A DNA stretch of 64,000 nt, taken from contig NC_081840.1 in the NCBI RefSeq assembly GCF_963259705.1, positions 114,627,074 through 114,691,073 of the forward strand. The letters run 5' to 3'. Both the position numbers and the translations under genes were made by a program. Source of the DNA: Myotis daubentonii (Eukaryota; Chordata; Mammalia; Chiroptera; Vespertilionidae). Below, in pieces: positions 23,413 to 33,812 of the stretch (position 1 is the stretch's first letter; each line of letters opens with the position of its first letter). Under the pieces are notes generated by a model, which saw only the letters and a list, made by a program, of their open reading frames with translations, was not told where the DNA came from and did no database searches.

Positions 23413-23794
23413 AGTAGTATCCTTTATCCCTGATTTGGGTTTCCATGGTTTTAATTATCCCTGATCTACCATGGTCTGAAAATATTAAATAGAAAATTCC
23501 AGAATTAAGAAATTCATAAGTTTTAAATTGCATGCTGTTCTGGGTAGTATCATGAAATCTTGTGCCAAGAGATATTATAGTCACATAACTTTTATGACAG
23601 TATATTATAATTGTTCTATTTTATTATTAGTTATTGTTGTTAATCTCTTACTGTGTCTAATTTATCAAATAAACTTTATCATAGGAGTGTATATATGGGA
23701 AAAACAGTACACTTAGGGTTTGGTACTATCTGAAGTTTCAGGCATCCACTGGGGGTCTTGGAATATATGCCCCATGGATAAGAGAGGATGACTG
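23413..23794. mobile_element. Tigger1-type MITE remnant
   Basis: Terminal inverted repeats decayed from CAGTAGTCCCCC: left 'gagtagtatcctttatccct', right 'catccactgggggtcttgga' then 'gataagagaggatgactg', flanked by TA. The internal 'ctgaaaatattaaatagaaa' also matches Tigger1. The transposase ORF is deleted. Confidence 0.85.
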
Positions 23795-23814
23795 TATATC
23801 ATTTTAAGATGAAA

Positions 23815-24070
23815 TAATGAGGTGATAGAAAAAGGAAGATGGACAGGAAGTGGAAGAATTACAAAGTAACTAAAATCATTATAGCTGAATTAAAAACCAC
23901 TTTGGAGAAAGGTAATAAAAAATAGACCTGATGACCCAGAAAAACAAATCAGCAAAGCAGAGAAAGAACTTGGCCAGCTTTCCTGGGATAAAAACAAACA
24001 AACAGGATTAAGAGGTGACAGTTATGGGGAATGAGATAGAAATGCTAGATCTGGGGTGTGTTTGTTTGTT
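23815..24070 (+). mobile_element. L1/HAL1 internal fragment
   Basis: 'aaatcattatagctgaatta', 'aaaaccactttggagaaagg' resemble the L1 or HAL1 ORF1 region in sense. Interrupted by the Ves SINE that follows. Confidence 0.5.
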
Positions 24071-24074
24071 TGTC

Positions 24075-24309
24075 AATCCTCACCTGAGGATATTTTTCCA
24101 TTGACTTTTAGAGAGAGTGAAAGGGAGGGGGAGAGACAGAGAGAGGAACATTGATGTGAGAGAGACACGTCGACTGGTTGTCTCCCGCACGTGCCCCAAC
24201 TGGCCAGGGATGGAGTCTGTGACCAGGTATGTATCCTTGATTGGAATCAAACCCAGGACCCTTCAGTCCTCAGTGGATGCTCTATCCACTGAGGAAACCA
24301 GCTAGGGCT
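24075..24309 (-). mobile_element. Ves SINE
   Basis: On the minus strand it starts 'agccctagctggtttcctca' with A-box-like 'cagtggatagagc' and B box 'gggtttgattcca', then the pyrimidine tail (tctctctgtctctccccctc) and the 3' end 'tatcctcaggtgaggattga'. It is an older tRNA-derived SINE of vespertilionid bats. Confidence 0.9.
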
Positions 24310-24420
24310 GGACCTGATTTCTTAAGCAGACCAACCAAACCGACAAATCTTTGGCAAGGCTAATCAGGAAAAAAGTCAGGCAGAGGCACAACATTGAGAA
24401 AGGAGCAGGGCATCTAACGT
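24310..24420 (+). mobile_element. L1 ORF2-region fragment
   Basis: 'ccgacaaatctttggcaagg', 'ctaatcaggaaaaaagtcag' matches the L1 ORF2 segment around the endonuclease/RT junction. Probably the other half of the fragment split by the SINE. Confidence 0.55.
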
Positions 24421-25236
24421 TGGCACAGTGCTTCCCCGTTTATGAAGGGAGCTGGGAATTCCATGAGCTGAATTGTGCCTGAGTTTTTCTCAGTCCAGCT
24501 GCACTTACCTGCAGGCCCAGTGTTCAGTGTGGTTGTGAATTCTGTCTTTATCTGCAACACCAGGGGCATGCAGTGAGGTGTAAGGAGTGGCTACACTATG
24601 GGGTACCAGGAGTGGGGGGAAAACTGGGGTGCTGCAAGGACCCTGGGCGGGTTATGGGACCAAAGGGGAGGAGAGCAGACAGCAAGGACAGCCAAGGGGA
24701 GTAGCACCACCGGCCAATAAAGAGATGATTTGCTCAGGGGAGTAATGCATTCAGAACAACTCTGGAAAATACAGACCCATCAGCCTGGAAACCCCAGTAG
24801 ATCTGATGAGTCTGGATTCAGCAAACAAATGAATCACAGAGTCTGAGAGGGGTGGAAAGTGCTGACACCAGAGGGGCCATCAGATTGGTGGGCAGCAGTT
24901 CTGTGCTCAGAGCTCAGCCCCAGCATGGTCTCTCCAAGGAAGCTCGCTGAGCACCACCTCCTGAAAACAGACACCCATATCCCCACACACCTGCCGGAGA
25001 GGGGAAGAGAGCACCGCTTTTAGGGTCAGAAATCTTGAAGTTTTGACCTTGATGAGCTCAGAGACTATCCCTTAACATCTCGGGGCATGGTCTCTGTGGA
25101 GGAGAGCCCCCTGGGCCTGGCTCATCTCCCGCAGGGAGCACTGTGCCGCCTCTGTGGGAAGGTGCTCTGAAAAGGAGAAAGTGGTTCAGGGATGAGGTTA
25201 GAAGGATTCTAAGGACATCAAGAACGAAAAGAGGGA
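24421..25236. other. Unassigned stretch
   Basis: Unique with scattered weak L1-like phrases near 24755-24800. No coding signal. Confidence 0.3.
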
Positions 25237-25441
25237 CCCTGCCTGGCTGGCGTGGCTCAGTGGCTGAGAGTCGACCTATGAACCAGGAGGTCACAGTTTG
25301 ATTCCAGGTCAGCGCATATGCCTGGGTTGTGGGCTTGATGCCCAGCAGGAGGCAGCCGATCAATGATTCTCTCTCATCATTGATGTTTTATCTCTCTCTC
25401 CCTCTCCTTCCTCTCTGAAATCAATAAAAATATATTTTTAT
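25237..25441 (+). mobile_element. Ves SINE with target-site duplication
   Basis: tRNA-like head (gtggctcagtggctgagagt, B box cagtttgattcc), Ves body 'gccgatcaatgattctctct', CT-rich stretch and tail 'atcaataaaaatatattttt'. Flanked by AAAGAGGGA at 25228-25236 and again at 25442-25450, so it entered by L1-type retrotransposition. Confidence 0.95.
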
Positions 25442-25450
25442 AAAGAGGGA

Positions 25451-25705
25451 ACCTAAGAAAGAATATTCTAGAATTGGGGTTGGGGGTAGTAATGCCAGAA
25501 AGCGAGCATTCTGCTTATAAGAAAAGAAGAAAAATGTCTTTGAGACTTCTCGGTGAGAAGAACTTCCAGGAGCCCTGACTCTGACACTGGCTCTGGAACC
25601 ACCCCAGCCCCGCTCTGTCCATCTGACTGTAGTCTGTGTGATGAGTCATCAGCTTTGAAGTGATGGTAGATGAGGCCCAAAAAAATCCTAAAGATATATA
25701 TATAT
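25451..25705. other. Unique stretch
   Basis: No named repeat; a short (TA)n run at 25696-25709 abuts the Helitron. Confidence 0.4.
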
Positions 25706-25708
25706 ATA

Positions 25709-25966
25709 TCCTAGCTCATTCTATATAAAAGCCTAATATGCAAATCGACCAAATGGTGGAACAACCAGTCACTATGATGCACAATGACCACCAAGGGGTG
25801 TATGCTCAACACAGGAGCTGCCCCCAGCCTGCAGGCCCCAGGCCGGCCAAGGCAGGTGTCAGTGGGGGCCTCCCGATTGCCCCGCTGATCTCCCCACAGA
25901 TCAGCCCTGATTGTCCCAGGCCTAGGAACCCTACTCATGCACGAATTTCATGCACTGAGCCTCTAG
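25709..25966 (+). mobile_element. Non-autonomous Helitron, HeliBat-type
   Basis: Starts TCCTAGCTC after an A, contains 'gcctaatatgcaaatcgacc', and ends with hairpin TGCACGAA (25938-25945) / TTCATGCA (25947-25954), then CTAG (25963-25966) before T. No coding capacity. It carries a CTCF-like core at 25785-25800. Confidence 0.93.
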
Positions 25967-25969
25967 TAT

Positions 25970-27910
25970 ACATATAAAATGAAGCAACAAGGGACAATTT
26001 TCCTGCAAGTTGGAACTGGTGGCTTGTTGAAGGAAGTCAGAATAAAAAGGGAATTACTTTTCCTTTGGTTGTGCATCTGCTAACACAGCCTGTTCTCTGA
26101 CTTATTTTTTCAACCCCAATGAATGTTTCCTATAAGCAAAAATCAACCCTTGCATGGACAATTCCTGGATCCAAACATCACAGAAAAGGAGCCCAGACCC
26201 AGAAGCAGGGGCAAAAGCCACCTGAGGTTTGTGGCCACCATCGTGCGATAGGGGGTGGGTAAGAAGATTTCCATCCTCCTCCCACCACCTTCTTTAACAA
26301 ACAGAGCTTTAACAAACAGAGCTCCCACACCCCTTCATGAAGTTTGGCGAGGGGCCGGGGCAGTTACATTCCACAACATTTAAATCATAGTTCCATTTGA
26401 CTCTGCTAAATGGCATTTTCATAGTCACAGAATGTGAGAACTTGAAAAGATGTTATTGATGGTTTTGACCCAGTCCCTCTTGTAATAGATGTGGCAGATG
26501 AAGGTGGAGAAGGGAGGCGGCTCACCCTGGTCTACTGGCAAGTCAGTGCAGGGCCTGGGCTGGAACCTGGGGCCGGGGCCTTGGAGACATGGCTCTGCAT
26601 GTGATCCCGTCCCACGCCCACTGTGAATCACACAGCACCCTCGCTGGAAGGAACCGCAGGAAGTGTGTGGTCGGGGTGAGGGTTGGGGACAAACCTGAAT
26701 ACTATGGGGGACATAGGTGGTGTCACAGGAAGAGGAGGGCCAGCACGTGGGGGGAAGGTGTGCCTGCAGGACTTGGGTTCGGGGAGCGAGGGGTGATTGC
26801 CACACAAATTGTTGTCCTGCAGGCCCAGGATTTAGGGACAGTCTGATTTTTTAAAATCATATTTACAAAGTACAATCTTCAATGTAAAATAATCCAACTT
26901 TTAGTAAAAGGCAAAAGGTTTATGCGGCCTGAAGAGAAACCAGAGTATAGTCCACTTTTAAATATAAAAACAATTCAAGTTTAAAAATGAAAATTGGAGA
27001 AAAACTTGAGACCCGTAATAAAGTCCAACTCCGCCCCTTTTTATCATTGAGGAAACTGAGGCACGGAGTAGTGGCCCATCACTGACCACACAGACCCAAG
27101 TTCAGTGTGGCTGAATCATTTCTGGAGAAGCCCACATCCAGGTCACCTGTCCGGTCCGCACTAGTGATGAGATGGCATTCTGAGCACTGGGTCCCCGCCC
27201 TTCCTCCCCAGCTCCTCTGTGATTTGCCTGGGGAGACCTTCCTCTTGGCCTCTGTTATGTTCTCCCTGTGGCGCACAGTCCCAGAATCTCCTCGAGTATT
27301 TTTCCCCTGACATTTCCCCTTTAAGACCCTACAATGGGACAGAACGTTCTGAGACCCTGCTGGAGGCTGGGAAAGTGCAGACACCCTTGCTCTCTGCCAA
27401 GCCCTTCCCTCATGCCATTCCTCTTGCGCCTCTGGACATTCTGCCCTTGGCGGCCCAGCTCAAAACAGCACAGCTGACACTCCAGAAAAATCTCATAAAG
27501 CCGAATTTGGAACATATCAGTGAATGGGGAAAATGAGATCATGGCCACCCCGCCACCTTCCCCAACTGGCTAAATCCATCAGCAGTCCGCAGTCATGCCA
27601 TCCCTGACCCCTCCTGCCTGCCCAGTCCTGCGCCGGAGACAGGGTTATGGGACACAAAAGTGAGATGATTCCTGGCCTTGTGAAACCATAGGAGAAAGGC
27701 AAGTGAGAAGATGAGCATCGTTGATACTAAGGGTGTGATGAGCTCCAAGAAAGGGGTGGCTGAAGTAAACAATGGTTTGCCAGAGAAAAGGGGTATGGAG
27801 CTATCACAGATCAGGTGGAATTTTAGGGAGAGAGAGGACATTCGTGTCTGGCAGGCACGGAGGTGGGACTGGGCATGACATGTTGGGAGAGAGTGGTGGC
27901 TCAGTGGCCC
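25970..27910. other. Unassigned stretch with weak MIR-like pieces
   Basis: Contains a perfect tandem 15-mer (TTTAACAAACAGAGC twice, about 26293-26322), and MIR-like antisense phrases near 26440-26560 and 27045-27100 ('attgaggaaactgaggcacg'). The rest is unique. ORFs of 101-126 codons are unrecognised. Confidence 0.3.
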
Positions 27911-27914
27911 CAGA

Positions 27915-28001
27915 TGAAATCTGTGCTTTATTCTCCCAGCACCTAGTTTATAGCTAACATATCCACTGTTTGAGTGAGTGAGTGAATGAGTGAATGAATG
28001 A
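27915..28001 (+). mobile_element. L2 3' end with (GAGT)n tail
   Basis: 'tctcccagcacctagtttat' then 'gagtgagtgagtgaatgagt': the L2 3' terminus running into its tetranucleotide tail. Confidence 0.65.
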
Positions 28002-28079
28002 TCAAATTATTTAACATAAACATCAACCCAATGAGAACTGCTACCCAAATAAAATAATTTAGTGTTTTAAATTTTTCAG

Positions 28080-28225
28080 GGCATTTCTCCATCACCATTT
28101 GTGTCATCCTTATAACAACTCAGGAGGCAGGTAGTGTGGGTTTCATTAATTCTGTTTGACAAGTCAGGAAACTGAGGCATAGATCTTTGGGAGGGAGTAG
28201 CAACTTACTTCAACGGTGAGTTTGA
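28080..28225 (-). mobile_element. MIR SINE
   Basis: 'ccttataacaactcaggagg', 'gacaagtcaggaaactgagg' are antisense MIR. Confidence 0.8.
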
Positions 28226-28229
28226 GTGA

Positions 28230-28925
28230 AGGCACTGAGCCTGATGGCTCTGTCCTTCTGGATTCCCCCTTTTGGGGATCTGCCTGCCTACAGTGAGGGT
28301 GCCCTCAGTCCTGCTACTGCCCACTGGACAATGGGTCAGCTCACTGGTTCTATTTCTGGGTGGGAAAATCTGGCTGATTCAGGAGACATGGGAGCAGCAC
28401 ATCTGCCCACAGACCTGAGTCACCTGCATGTGTAGCAGTTATCACAATAAAGCTAACATTTTTATCTCCATCTGATCACTCATTGTGTTCTGAATTCAAG
28501 TGGGGGAAGAGAAAGAGTATTGTTTATTTTTTCTTCAAAACTCCAACAGAGATGGTAAGCAACTTGCTCAGATAACTCGACACTTTACCTGGGGTCCCCT
28601 AGCAGTCAGCCTCCTACTTTTTCCAGCTAGAGGAGCCCTGTCAGAGAAGAATGAAGGAGTAGAGAGGGGCCTCATGGGTCAAATGCATGAGATTGTTCTC
28701 TGACGAATAAGTTTGGAAACAACAATGATTTAAAGTCCCATTAGGTTCTATTCTAGAGGATTTATCAGAATTATCAATATGCTCTATGCTCTGGGGATCT
28801 ACAAGTGGAGAGAGATGCATCATTTTCCAAATTAATTGACCACAGATTTTTTTTCATAGATCAATGTGAGGGTCTGGTGTTCCATTGTTCCATGTTTTGG
28901 GAAAACTGCTGCAGACAACCACATG
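28230..28925. other. Unassigned stretch
   Basis: Unique sequence, no supported feature. Confidence 0.3.
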
Positions 28926-28929
28926 TTTC

Positions 28930-29100
28930 TTGGGAGGTGGCATGGTGCAGAGACAGAAGGCTTACTTAGCTTCACCATGTAAGGGGTAGGGTGATCTTTG
29001 TCAAATTCTTCATCTTTCAAACAGGGATAGTATACTGATCACATTATGTTGATATGAGAATGGATATGATAACGGATGCATGCCCATAGCAGATCCTTCT
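28930..29100 (+). mobile_element. MIR fragment
   Basis: 'attcttcatctttcaaacag' and 'gttgatatgagaatggatat' fit sense MIR. Confidence 0.55.
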
Positions 29101-29278
29101 AGTCAAGTATATAAACTTATACCAAAAATGGTGTATGTGATGTGGGATTTACACAAAAAGATCAATAGAAAAGTAACTTTTCTGAGTTGCAAAATGACCT
29201 ACAAGGTATTTTTAAGTTGCAAACCCCTGCTGGCTTCTTTCCTCCAGGTCGATTTAAAATAGAGTGCAAATTTTCTTA

Positions 29279-29870
29279 TTTTTATTAAATTTATTGGGGT
29301 GACATTGGTTAACAAGATTATATAGGTTTTAAGTACATACTTCTATGATACATGATCTTCTTATTTCACTGTGTGCCCATCATCCAAAGTCAAGTCATCT
29401 TCCATCAGCAGATATTTAGCCCCCTTTACCATTACCATTTACTACCCTCCCACTCCCCTTCCCTCAGGTAACCACCATACTGTTGTCTGTGTCTATGAGT
29501 TTTTGTTTTATATCCCACATACGAGTGAAATCATGTGGTTCTTACATTTTTCTGTCTGACTTTTTTCACTTAACATGATATTCTCAAGGTCCATTCATGT
29601 GGTTGCAAATAGCAGAATTTCACCTTTTCTTGTGGCTGAATAGTATCCCATTGTGTACATGTACCACATCTTCTTTATCCAATCATTTGTTGAAGGACAC
29701 TTTGGTTGTTTCCATGTCTTGGCCACCTGACCACCATGAAAAACACTGCAATGAACATAGGGGTACATATGTCTTTGTGAATAAATGTTTTCAAATTTTT
29801 CAGGTAGATACCCAGAAGGGGGGTTGCTGGGTCATATGGTAACTCTATTCTTAATTTTTTAAATAGGGTA
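29279..29870 (-). mobile_element. Bat L1 3' end, antisense
   Basis: Left edge 'ttattaaatttattggggtg' is the reverse complement of the L1 3' end. It continues through 'ggtaaccaccatactgttgt' and 'atcatgtggttcttacattt' to 'gggttgctgggtcatatggt' in L1 antisense order. No frame is intact. Confidence 0.88.
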
Positions 29871-29874
29871 AAAT

Positions 29875-30235
29875 TTTACTTTTTGTTTCAAATACCACAT
29901 GAGTTAAATCATACAATTCTTCTCTTTTTCCATCTGACTTATATTACTTAGCATGATATTTTCAAGATCCATTCACGTTGTCACAAATGGCAATATTTCA
30001 TTTTTTATGGCTGAGTACTATTCCATTATATACCACATCTTCTTTCATTCAAGAGGGATGGGGAAAGGGCAAAGTGGTAAAGGGGGTCACATATATGGTG
30101 AGGTAAGGAAATTAGACCTCTGGTAGGGATCCCTCAATAGAGTGTACAGATGTCAAATTATAATATACACCTGAAATTTATGTTATTAACCAAGTTACAC
30201 CAATAAATTTAATAAAATATATATATAATAAAGAG
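29875..30235 (+). mobile_element. 5'-inverted (twin-primed) L1 3' end
   Basis: 29882-30050 is L1 sequence in antisense; from about 30055 to 30235 it switches to sense and ends 'caataaatttaataaaatat' with an A/T tail. This head-to-head layout is the product of twin priming. The flanks 'gggtaaaatttta' (left) and 'ggtacaatttta' (right) may be the target duplication. Confidence 0.65.
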
Positions 30236-30539
30236 TAAAAATAAAATAAGGTACAATTTTAAATATTTTGAGTTGTCAAAAACGTGTCTGTACAAAACAA
30301 AGCTCAGGTGTGGAATTCTGTGAATTCAGTCCTGTGCTCACCAAGATCGCTTTACCATCATGGGTCCCTCAGGACAAGATGCCTGATGATCCCTATCTGG
30401 TGATTACAGCTCAGTGCCTTCAACTTCTCCATTAGACTTCTCCTTCTCGCTGTTGCCATATAAGAGCTCCTCAGGACTCAGTCCTCCCTCATCCCCACAT
30501 GCCCAGGCCAAGTCATGCCCACCTCCACTGCTTAGGATT

Positions 30540-30924
30540 GGCTTCTCCTTGTGGCAAAGACTGCTGGCCCCCCTCAAGGATCTGTGCTCCCTGTGGCCGT
30601 TAGGAGTAGAACTAAGGACTATATTTCCTAGGCCTGTCACTGGAAGTGGATGTGGCCATGAGACAAAGTTCTACCAGTGAGACATTAGGGGAAGTGGTGT
30701 GTGCATGCAAGTTCTGGGTCATGACCGTCCTTAATGGAAATGGCATTTCCTCAGCTTCCACATTTCCTCTTTCTGTAGCCTGAACTCACAAGGTGATGGC
30801 AAGTGCTAGAGCAGCTATTTTGGACCACATGATAAAAGTTGCTGATTGAGAATGGCAGAGCAATAGGACAGAGGGATAAAACTGTCATTGTTAGGCCAGG
30901 ACTACTTAAGTTATTATTGTTGCA
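30540..30924 (+). mobile_element. Old LTR-like repeat, 5' part (split by Helitron)
   Basis: 'gtagaactaaggactatatt', 'ggatgtggccatgagacaaa', and 'ggaccacatgataaaagttg' fit a MaLR/LTR-like mammalian repeat. It resumes at 31602 with 'gagggagaaataaacttcca', the expected continuation, so the Helitron interrupted it. Confidence 0.5.
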
Positions 30925-31601
30925 CTAGAAGCCCGGTGCACAAAATTTGTGCATGGAGAGGGGGGTCCCTCAGCCTGGCCGGCACCCTCTCGCAATCCGG
31001 GATGCTTCAGGGGATGTCCCACTGCCGGTTTAGGCCAGATCCCACAGCAGGATTGGGCCTAAACTGGCAGTCGGGCATCCCTCTCGCAATCCAGACAGCT
31101 GGCTCCTAACCACTCACCTGTCTGCCTGCCTGATCACCCCTAATCACTCTGCCTGCCTGCCTGATTGCCCCTAACCACTCTGCCTGCCTGCCTGATCACC
31201 CCTAACTGCTCACCTGCCTGCCTGATCACCCCTAACTGCTCACCTGCCTGCCTGATGACCCCTAACTGCTCTCCTGCCTACCTGATCACCCCTAACTGCT
31301 CACCTGCCTGCCTGATCACCCCTAACTGCTCACCTGCCTGCCTGATGACCCCTAACTGCTCTCCTGCCTACCTGATCACCCCTAACTGCTCACCTGCCTA
31401 CCTGATCACCCCTAACTGCTCACCTGCCTGCCTGATGACCCCTAACTGCTCTCCTGCCTACCTGATCACCCCTAACCACCTCTGCCTCGGCCCCTGCCCG
31501 CTGTGGCAGCCGCCTCTGCTTTTCCCCGCCGCCGCAGCTTTGTCCAGAAGGTCGTTCGGCTGTCCAGTCTAATTAACATATTTTGCTTTTATGATTATAG
31601 A
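30925..31601 (-). mobile_element. Non-autonomous Helitron, HeliBat-type, minus strand
   Basis: Reading the minus strand: 5' end TCTATAATCATAAAAGC at 31601, 'atatgttaattagactggac' follows, and the 3' end is hairpin-forming 'tgcacaaattttgtgcac' then CTAG at 30925-30928, next to T. Flanks are A and T as expected. The middle is expanded by a 30-bp minisatellite. The ORF across the repeat is not a gene. Confidence 0.9.
31108..31476. repeat. 30-bp minisatellite inside the Helitron
   Basis: About 12 tandem copies of a 30-bp unit built on 'ctgatcacccctaactgctc' plus 'acctgcctgc', with GATCACC/GATGACC and GCCTG/GCCTA variants arranged in a higher-order pattern. The unit is a multiple of three, so one frame stays open as a 10-residue repeat. 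Confidence 0.97.
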
Positions 31602-31690
31602 TGAGGGAGAAATAAACTTCCACTATATTTGAGCTATTGTCATTTTGGCCTTTAGTTATAGCATTGAACCACTTCACTCTGCATATCTAC
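31602..31690 (+). mobile_element. Old LTR-like repeat, 3' part
   Basis: 'gagggagaaataaacttcca' and 'tttggcctttagttatagca' resume the repeat interrupted at 30924. Confidence 0.5.
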
Positions 31691-32455
31691 TTTTAATTAT
31701 TCTTTAACACCCACCTGAAGGCCACCTCCTCCAGAAAATATTCTTTGATTATACCAATGACATCTTCCCTCATATGCGTCACCTATTCCAGAATTCCTTG
31801 CCTAAACCAAATCTTGATGTAGCAAATTCTATTTCATATAATGCCATTTACTCCAATATAGAGCATGACACACATCTAGAAGCAGAGAAAGGCAGTTACT
31901 GAGTTGTGTTATATGACCTTACCTTATTCATGGTTGGTTCAGTGCTTCTTTCTCGGACATAGTACCTTCCAGACAGTGTTGTATGCCACTGTAGGTTGGG
32001 GCCAGGTCACACACCTCTGTCACCGCCATTCATGACATATAACATTCAACTGAGACTCAGAGGCTTGACTTACATGTTACCAAAAGAGGGCAATAAGGGC
32101 AACCAAGGGTAGTGGGATGTGGTTGGGGACAGTCCCTGCACCAAGACTTTAAATACAACCTGATGTCAGAGAACTCTGTGACATGTAACCCAAGAAAGGG
32201 CCTGCTATAATCAGATTCTTCCGAGGTGGAAAGTAAGGCAGGCTAACTGCCACTGCCATGTAGAGGTGACAAATGCTTGACCTTGGGTGTGAGGGTGAGT
32301 GACTGATTCCTTGCTGTCACAGAAGAAATGCACACCTGTTCTAGCTGGAACACAGTCAACCCTAACCAGCCACCCTCAGATAGACCAGCTGGAGTCCTGG
32401 AAAAATGGATCATGCTAGCTTTACACAACAAAGCTGTTGAGCAGCTGCCCAAGAT
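31691..32455. other. Unassigned stretch
   Basis: AT-rich then mixed. A weak L2-like section ('cacctgaaggccacctcctc') is seen at about 31710-31800. Confidence 0.3.
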
Positions 32456-32459
32456 GGAA

Positions 32460-32600
32460 GAGACTGCCTCATTGGGTATGAGCTCCCTGACACTAGAAGT
32501 AACCAAGCCAGATGACCACTGGTGGGGACACTTTCAGGTTGGGATTACACTAGGTCACTTGGGGCTTTATGATACTGTGATTTTTCAGACTATATAATGA
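32460..32600 (+). mobile_element. L3/CR1-like LINE 3' remnant
   Basis: 'gagctccctgacactagaag' then 'gatgaccactggtggggaca' and 'actaggtcacttggggcttt' resemble the 3' end of mammalian L3 (CR1 clade). Short and old. Confidence 0.45.
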
Positions 32601-32734
32601 GTCTCCTGTCTATTGGTTCCATCTCCTAGCATTAAAGCTTTATTCACTAGGAGTAAGGTGTCGTGATCTTCTGAAGATGCTGGGTAAGTAACGGGATGCT
32701 ACATCATGGTATAGTTTTGTCAATTCATTTAGCA

Positions 32735-32740
32735 GACCCT
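32735..32740 (+). repeat. Target-site duplication, 5' side of ERV
   Basis: GACCCT directly before the 5' LTR, repeated at 34940-34945 after the 3' LTR. Six bases is the usual duplication of betaretrovirus-like (class II) elements. Confidence 0.9.
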
Positions 32741-33563
32741 TGCCGGGAGCCGGTCCATGCTTGCTGTTTCAAGGGACCTGGCATATATGGCATACGGTTC
32801 TTAATATGTTTGCTCACCTTCTTGGCGCTGTGTTTTAACCAAGGTCACCTCTCCGAGAAAGGTTGAATCCCCAGGTAGGGATTTTCCCCTGAAGTTAGGG
32901 AGGGAATAAAACTCCTTAACTAAGTGCCAGGCGGGTAGTTAATCAATTTAACTACAAACAATCATGCTTAAGCTACATAATCTTTACTCCCTGGAATGGA
33001 GATAAGAAACGCCCTAACCTTTGTAATAGAAATTGACAGGATTAGAATCAACTGGTATAAATACAGATGCAACAAGACAACAACAGACAGAATTCAGAAG
33101 ACAGCAAGAGACAGAACTTAGAACACAGGGCTTGGAAGACAGGACCAAGAGAGACAGAGCCTAGGCACAGAACCTACACAGAGCATTCTCTAGAGACAGA
33201 AGAACTTCGCTGGCGAGAGCATGCCGGAGGATCCTGGACAGGGACTGGCCTCGGAGCCTGGAGGCGGAGCCTGGCGAGAGAGCATGGCAGGGGATCCTGG
33301 ACTGAACCTGACTGTGGAGATTGGCAGGAGAGCCTGACTAGAACCTGGTGACTGAACCTGACTGGAGAACCTGGACAGAACCTCTCTGGAGATCCTAAGC
33401 AGAACCTCTCTGGAGATCGAGACCAGAACTTGGCTGGAGATCTGGGCTAGAGATCCTGGCTAGGCTGCTGATCAACTGAACGCTGCCTCTGTGTCATTCC
33501 TTCTTCGCCGACTCCGTCCACACCTTTGGGGACCCCTGGACCCGCTGGGGTTGGACCCCGGCA
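32741..33563 (+). repeat. ERV 5' LTR
   Basis: 823 bp, starts TGCCGGGAGCCGGTCC, ends TTGGACCCCGGCA. The part up to the TATA box aligns closely to the 3' LTR. Downstream lies a purine-rich section of repeated 'gaacct…ggaga' phrases that is about 208 bp longer than in the 3' LTR. Confidence 0.95.
33056..33063 (+). promoter_or_regulatory. TATA box of 5' LTR
   Basis: TATAAATA, conserved in the 3' LTR at 34640-34647. Transcription would start about 25-30 bp downstream, marking the U3/R boundary. Confidence 0.75.
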
Positions 33564-33565
33564 TC

Positions 33566-33583
33566 TGGCGCCCGAACAGGGAC
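33566..33583 (+). promoter_or_regulatory. Primer binding site, tRNA-Lys3 type
   Basis: TGGCGCCCGAACAGGGAC lies 2 bases after the 5' LTR. It is the 18-nt complement of the tRNA-Lys3 3' end used by lentiviruses and MMTV. Confidence 0.95.
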
Positions 33584-33812
33584 CCCTAGGTAAGCGCCCC
33601 GCACTCGGGACGGATAGGACTCCACCGTAGGAAGAGGGTGGATAGTCTTCGCCGACTCCGTCCACACCTTTGGGAATCCCTGGAACAGGATTCCCTTAGG
33701 TAAGCCCCCCCCCCCTTGAAAACCCCCACACTCGGGACGGATAGGACTCCACCAGGGTGCTACAGACCCCCCTATAGAGGATAAATAGGGTAAGAAGGTG
33801 GATAGTACAGAA
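33584..33812 (+). repeat. ERV leader with partial tandem duplication
   Basis: 'gcactcgggacggataggac' occurs at about 33600 and, as 'acactcgggacggataggac', at about 33728. The U5 phrase 'cgccgactccgtccacacct' recurs at about 33649, downstream of the primer site. Two 'taggtaagc' splice-donor-like motifs (about 33587 and 33696) accompany the copies. A poly-C run lies at 33704-33715. Confidence 0.8.

Noticed and set aside
23078..23584. 168-codon minus-strand ORF
   Set aside because: It runs from unique DNA into the Tigger1 remnant, so its N-terminal third is transposon non-coding sequence.
24180..24309. tRNA-like A and B boxes (also in the SINEs at 25237, 51352 and 58890)
   Set aside because: These are the internal promoters of Ves SINEs, not tRNA genes; no cloverleaf with a proper acceptor stem can be drawn.
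31108..31476. Regular repeats that could suggest a CRISPR array
   Set aside because: Units are directly tandem with no unique spacers, inside a bat Helitron in a vertebrate genome.
31165..31572. 135-codon ORF with a perfect 10-residue repeat
   Set aside because: It is the translation of the 30-bp minisatellite inside a Helitron; openness follows from the unit length being divisible by three.
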